Positions 14,693 to 18,112 of a stretch of 18,112 nt of DNA are shown here, in pieces. A program made the translations under genes and the position numbers. The notes below the pieces were generated by a model. The model searched no databases. It was not told the DNA's origin and was given only the letters and a program-made list of their open reading frames with translations. The DNA lies in NCBI GenBank assembly GCA_036985935.1, contig BTQP01000024.1, positions 1 to 18,112 of the forward strand. Reading direction: 5' to 3'. Position 1 is the first letter of the stretch. The number at the start of each line of letters is the position of its first letter. This DNA is from JAMBLL01 sp036985935 (GTDB lineage: Bacteria; Actinomycetota; Acidimicrobiia; Spongiisociales; UBA5794).

Positions 14693-16246
14693 CTAGCCCC
14701 GAACCTTCGATGGCACCGCCCTCAGACCCGTAACGGACGGACCAGCAGAGCCCGATTCGTGATACTCGGCATCCTGGTTGACGCTCCACGGATCATGAAG
14801 CCGTTGTCCCGCCATGATGTTCTTCGCTGTCAGCATCGCCGTCATGATCGCATGGTCCTGGTTGTTGTACTTGTGCATTCCGTTGCGACCAGCGAGGTGC
14901 AACGTCGGGAACGCACTTTCGAGATGCGACACGACCTTGCGAACGTTTTCGGCATAGTCAGTGTCGTACACCGGATATGCCTTTCGTTGGCGCACGACCG
15001 CACCACCGATGAGTTCCGCTCGACGAGCGATTCCAAGAGACACCAACTCGCCGAATGCCATATCAACGAGCTCATCATCCGGCATGGTCCAGATCTGATC
15101 GGTGTCGTTGCAGAAGTACTCCAGCCCGTAACAGTTGGCAGCAGGATGGGGCACCATCTCGGGAGACCACGACTTGAAATTCTGGATGCGACCTACCCGA
15201 ACGCCTGGTTCGTGCACATAGATCCAGTTGTCATCGAACTCGTCCTCACCATCGATCATCAGGGCGACGATCAAGAAGTCTCGATATCGCAACTGCGTTG
15301 CAGCGATAGCCACCTCCTGAGGGATGTCCGGGAGTCCGCGGACGAGGCTTCGAATGGGCATCGACGACACGACATGATCGGCTTCGTACGCCCTCGTAGT
15401 TCCGTTGCTCAACTCGGTCTCAAGGTGCCACCGACTGCCCGACCGATGCAACGACGTGACCTTCTCTCCCATGTGGACCTTTCCGCCATGCTCTCGGATC
15501 TTTGCTGCCGCCGCCTCCCACATCATTCCTGGCCCCAAGCGTGGGTACCTGAACGACTCGAGCAGCGTCTTGATGACGTCTGACCCATTGCGTTTTCGTC
15601 TGACAGAGCTCGAAATGGCGCTTCCGAGCGACAGGCCCTTGATCCGCTGGGCCGCCCAGTCAGCTGAAATCTCCGTACATTCCATTCCCCACACCTTTTC
15701 CGTGTACGTCTTGAAGAAGATCGAGTACAGGCGCTGACCGAACTGATTCGTGACCCACTCCTCGAAGTTCGCCGGCTCACGGATTGGAAAGGCCCTAGCC
15801 CTGAGATACGAGAGACCGCACCGAACCGACTCCAGTGTCCCGAGTCGCATGACCGTCTCGAAAGGTTTCAACGGGTAAGCGAAGAACCGACCGCTGTAGA
15901 GAATTCTCGACGTGCGGGGCCGCTCGAGCATGTCATCACCGAGAAGATAGGTCCAATAGTCCTCGACCTCTGAGGATCTGCTGAAGAATCGGTGACCTCC
16001 GATATCGAATCTGTAACCTCGATACTCAACGGTTCGCGATATTCCGCCGACATAACGAGCGTCGGCCTCGATCACTACGACATCGAGACCGTGCCTGGAC
16101 AGAATCTCGCCAGTTGTGAGACCGGCAGGACCTGCGCCGATGATGACAGTCGTTTCGTGCTCCACCACCACGCTTATCGGCTGTCTGGCAGCCAGTCGTG
16201 AGGGATGATTCTCCAACGACTCACGACGTGGCAGCGTCGCAGCCAT
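14693..16246 (-). CDS. FAD-dependent oxidoreductase, UDP-galactopyranose-mutase-like
   Basis: This 517-residue flavoprotein has a dinucleotide-binding fold near the N-terminus: VIIGAGPAGL (34-43) with GxGxxG at 37, 39 and 42 and Glu60 for the ribose. VGGISRTVEYRG and FDIGGHRFFS (80-89) follow, and a C-terminal FAD-contacting segment GRNGMHKYNNQDH lies at 453-465. This layout (NAD(P)-binding-like start, GGHRFF, GRNG...YNNQDH) belongs to the family around UDP-galactopyranose mutase and protoporphyrinogen-oxidase-like amine oxidases, often found in cell-surface polysaccharide clusters. The substrate cannot be told from sequence. The ATG at 16246 has an AAGGA 10 bases upstream; GTG codons at 16171-16163 are an alternative start, giving a shorter N-terminus. 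It sits 90 bp after thrC, where thrB is expected. Confidence 0.88.
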   Translation of the reverse strand: MAATLPRRESLENHPSRLAARQPISVVVEHETTVIIGAGPAGLTTGEILSRHGLDVVVIEADARYVGGISRTVEYRGYRFDIGGHRFFSRSSEVEDYWTYLLGDDMLERPRTSRILYSGRFFAYPLKPFETVMRLGTLESVRCGLSYLRARAFPIREPANFEEWVTNQFGQRLYSIFFKTYTEKVWGMECTEISADWAAQRIKGLSLGSAISSSVRRKRNGSDVIKTLLESFRYPRLGPGMMWEAAAAKIREHGGKVHMGEKVTSLHRSGSRWHLETELSNGTTRAYEADHVVSSMPIRSLVRGLPDIPQEVAIAATQLRYRDFLIVALMIDGEDEFDDNWIYVHEPGVRVGRIQNFKSWSPEMVPHPAANCYGLEYFCNDTDQIWTMPDDELVDMAFGELVSLGIARRAELIGGAVVRQRKAYPVYDTDYAENVRKVVSHLESAFPTLHLAGRNGMHKYNNQDHAIMTAMLTAKNIMAGQRLHDPWSVNQDAEYHESGSAGPSVTGLRAVPSKVRG

Positions 16247-16336
16247 GCAGGAGGAGTCCTTCCTTCAGCGATCCGGGGGCGCGACCCTTCGCTCGGAACG
16301 TGCCGATCGGGTCCAGATCAACCGACAGAAGCCCTG

Positions 16337-17359
16337 CTACCACCCAACCGAGCGAGCTACAGAATCAACGTCCGCTGCCTGGATGCTCGGTAGCTTCACG
16401 TCGACCGAAGCGGTTTCGGGATCCTTCAGGCCATGCCCGGTAACCGTACACACGATGTCACCGTCGGGAAGTTGCGAGGCGAACTTGATGACGCCGGCGA
16501 CCCCTGCGGCAGACGCAGGTTCACAGAACACACCGACTTTGCGCGACAACAGACGGTACGTATCGAGTATCTCACCATCGGTCACGGCTTCAATCCGCCC
16601 CCGCGACGCATCCCTCGCTTCTGTGGCGCCCTCCCACGATGCAGGGTTGCCGACCCGAATTGCGGTCGCAACCGTCTCCGGCTGATCGAAGATTTCGTCG
16701 AACACGATCGGTGCAGCCCCGGTTGCCTGGAAGCCCCACATCTGAGGTTCGGCCTCGATCTCTCGGTAACCCCTCCAGTAGGCGGTTATGTTGCCGGCGT
16801 TGCCAACGGGCAGGGCGTGCACCGCGGGTGCGTGACCAAGGTCGTCGACCACTTCGAACGCAGCGGTCTTTTGAGCCTCGATCCGGTACGGATTCAGCGA
16901 GTTCACGAGAACCACGTCATAACGCTCCGAAAGAAGTCGCACGATCGCCAATGCATCGTCGAAATTGCCATCGATCGGGACGATGGTCGCACCGTGCGCG
17001 ATTGCCTGGGCGAGTTTTCCTGCGGCAATTTTCCCCGCCGGCAGTACAACAACGCAGTCGATGCCGGCGCGCGCCGCATATGCGGCCGCGGATGCCGAGG
17101 TGTTGCCGGTCGATGCACACACGATGGCACCCGCACCGTCCTCCACGGCTTTGGAAACTGCCAGCGTCATGCCTCGGTCCTTGAATGAACCCGTTGGATT
17201 CATGCCTTCGAACTTCAAGAAGACGTCCCGCTCAACGAGGTCACTCACCGTCGGAGCCGGTATGAGCGGTGTTCCTCCTTCGAGCAGGGTCACGACAGGC
17301 GTTTCGCTTGATACAGGCAGACGGTCGCGATGTTCCTCGATGACACCACGCCACCTCAC
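16337..17359 (-). CDS. thrC: Threonine synthase
   Basis: This PLP enzyme converts O-phosphohomoserine to threonine, the last step of the pathway. The 340 residues match the shorter bacterial form (about 350), not the longer plant/E. coli form. Motifs: LLEGGTPL (25-32), LKFEGMNPTGSFKDRGM (48-64) with Schiff-base Lys60, ASTGNTSASAAAYAA (82-96) for PLP phosphate and carboxyl binding, and the glycine loop LPVGNAGNITAYW near 183-195. The GTG at 17359 overlaps the hom stop by 4 bp (GTGA), with GGAGG 7 bases upstream. Its substrate needs homoserine kinase (ThrB), which is not encoded next to it, although thrB usually follows thrC in Actinobacteria. The downstream gap of 90 bp has no clear terminator. 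Confidence 0.97.
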   Translation of the reverse strand: MRWRGVIEEHRDRLPVSSETPVVTLLEGGTPLIPAPTVSDLVERDVFLKFEGMNPTGSFKDRGMTLAVSKAVEDGAGAIVCASTGNTSASAAAYAARAGIDCVVVLPAGKIAAGKLAQAIAHGATIVPIDGNFDDALAIVRLLSERYDVVLVNSLNPYRIEAQKTAAFEVVDDLGHAPAVHALPVGNAGNITAYWRGYREIEAEPQMWGFQATGAAPIVFDEIFDQPETVATAIRVGNPASWEGATEARDASRGRIEAVTDGEILDTYRLLSRKVGVFCEPASAAGVAGVIKFASQLPDGDIVCTVTGHGLKDPETASVDVKLPSIQAADVDSVARSVGW

Positions 17360-18112
17360 GATCCGTCCTCCATCACCCGGATCACCGAAGCGACCTCGAT
17401 CACTTCGTCTATTTCACGTAGAGACTCAAGCGCTGCGCGTTGCGCTGATTCTGCTGCTGCGTGCGTAACGACGATGAGTGATGCTGCGTCGTCGATGCCC
17501 TCTTGCCATACGGAGCGAATCGATACCCCGGCATCACCGAAACCGGAAGCGATGCTGGCCAGAACCCCCGGTTGATCATCGACCTGAAGTCGTACGTACC
17601 AGCGGGTAACCACATCGGTAAACGGAACGAGATCAGCAGGCGAGAACCGGATTCTTGGAGCAACCTGTGCGCCCGCAAGCGTTTCACGGGCCGCATCGAT
17701 CACATCTCCCAACACGGCAGTGGCCGTGGGGCCACCGCCAGCGCCTGGGCCGGAGAACAACAGCGAATCGATAGTCGGCCCTTCGAGGAAAATCGCATTC
17801 GTCGCGCCGCGAATCGACGCGAGAGGATGATCGAGTGGGACCATCGTCGGGTGCACCCTCGCGCTCACGCCTGCGTCCGATCGCTCGCAGACGGCCAGGA
17901 GCTTCACGACGTAGCCGAACTGGGCGGCGAAAGACATGTCGACAGCGGACAGATTCTCGATTCCCTCCACGTAGACATCATCGATCCCTACCCAGGTGCC
18001 AAAGGCCAACGACGAGAGAATCGCCGCTTTCGCCGCGGCGTCGGCGCCCGAAACATCTGCGGTTGGGTCGGTCTCGGCGTATCCAAGATCTGTAGCTTCG
18101 GCCAGCGCGGAC
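17356..18112 (-). CDS. hom: Homoserine dehydrogenase, C-terminal part (cut by window edge)
   Basis: This enzyme reduces aspartate semialdehyde to homoserine, the branch point to threonine and methionine. The frame is open to the window edge, so the NAD(P)-binding domain is missing; 251 residues are visible. Right at the edge the translation gives the family signature GYAETDPTADVSGADAAAKA (residues 10-29 of the fragment), which belongs to the substrate-binding catalytic domain. An ACT domain covers roughly the last 80 residues (RLQVDDQPGVLASIASGFGD begins it), as in enzymes feedback-inhibited by threonine. A TTG at 18009 could be mistaken for a start but lies inside the catalytic domain. The gene ends in a 4-bp overlap with thrC. 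Confidence 0.95.
   Translation of the reverse strand, partial: SALAEATDLGYAETDPTADVSGADAAAKAAILSSLAFGTWVGIDDVYVEGIENLSAVDMSFAAQFGYVVKLLAVCERSDAGVSARVHPTMVPLDHPLASIRGATNAIFLEGPTIDSLLFSGPGAGGGPTATAVLGDVIDAARETLAGAQVAPRIRFSPADLVPFTDVVTRWYVRLQVDDQPGVLASIASGFGDAGVSIRSVWQEGIDDAASLIVVTHAAAESAQRAALESLREIDEVIEVASVIRVMEDGS

Noticed and set aside
14609..15583. Plus-strand open frame of 324 codons opposite the flavoprotein and rmuC gap
   Set aside because: It lies almost entirely opposite a gene with clear FAD motifs and has no recognisable family pattern or ribosome site.

Overview
The window carries about 18 kb of mostly chromosomal housekeeping genes, nearly all on the minus strand. The gene order hom-thrC ... 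rho-L31-prfA-prmC-tsaC ... atpI-atpB-E-F-H-A-G is the one known from Actinobacteria (in Mycobacterium and Streptomyces, hom-thrC-thrB-rho-rpmE-prfA-prmC-sua5-wecA-atpI-atpB...). The fairly high GC content, frequent GTG/TTG starts, 4-bp GTGA stop/start overlaps and an actinobacterial-style Rho with an Asn/Arg/Asp/Gly-rich insert agree with this. The encoded atpF and atpH are separate genes, unlike the mycobacterial fusion. I infer a non-mycobacterial actinomycetote, possibly of the Acidimicrobiia type; the sequence alone does not fix the class.

Read in the direction of minus-strand transcription (high to low coordinates): 18112-16337 holds the 3' part of homoserine dehydrogenase (hom) and threonine synthase (thrC), overlapping by 4 bp. 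16246-14693 is a flavoprotein of the UDP-galactopyranose-mutase/amine-oxidase type, and 14568-13429 is an RmuC-like protein. Where relatives have thrB there is only this pair. 13258-7511 is a compact translation/termination block: rho, a zinc-free (type B) L31, a DUF1385 membrane protein, release factor RF1 (prfA), its glutamine methyltransferase (prmC), the threonylcarbamoyl-AMP synthase (tsaC) and a small unknown membrane protein coupled to tsaC. From rpmE2 onward the genes touch or overlap.

7553-6081 is the only plus-strand gene, a polytopic membrane protein that looks like a GT-C glycosyltransferase. It collides tail-to-tail with the small membrane protein by 43 bp and starts divergently from glyA. 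It sits where wecA stands in mycobacteria and streptomycetes. 5956-4685 is glyA. About 100 bp further on, a candidate promoter leads into the F1Fo ATP synthase operon: atpZ-like, atpI-like, atpB, atpE, atpF, atpH, atpA and the first 60 codons of atpG, which runs off the window.

Functionally the window combines proton-driven ATP synthesis, one-carbon/serine metabolism, threonine synthesis, translation termination (RF1 plus its modifying enzyme), t6A tRNA modification and Rho-dependent transcription termination. Two genes suggest cell-surface sugar chemistry (the GT-C-like protein and the UGM-like flavoprotein). I see no mobile element, CRISPR array, rRNA or tRNA and no intergenic stretch over 300 bp. 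The less ordinary parts are the plus-strand GT-C gene and its overlapping neighbour, the missing thrB, the zinc-free L31 at the housekeeping locus, the hexamer repeat within rho and a conspicuous abundance of CGATCG.
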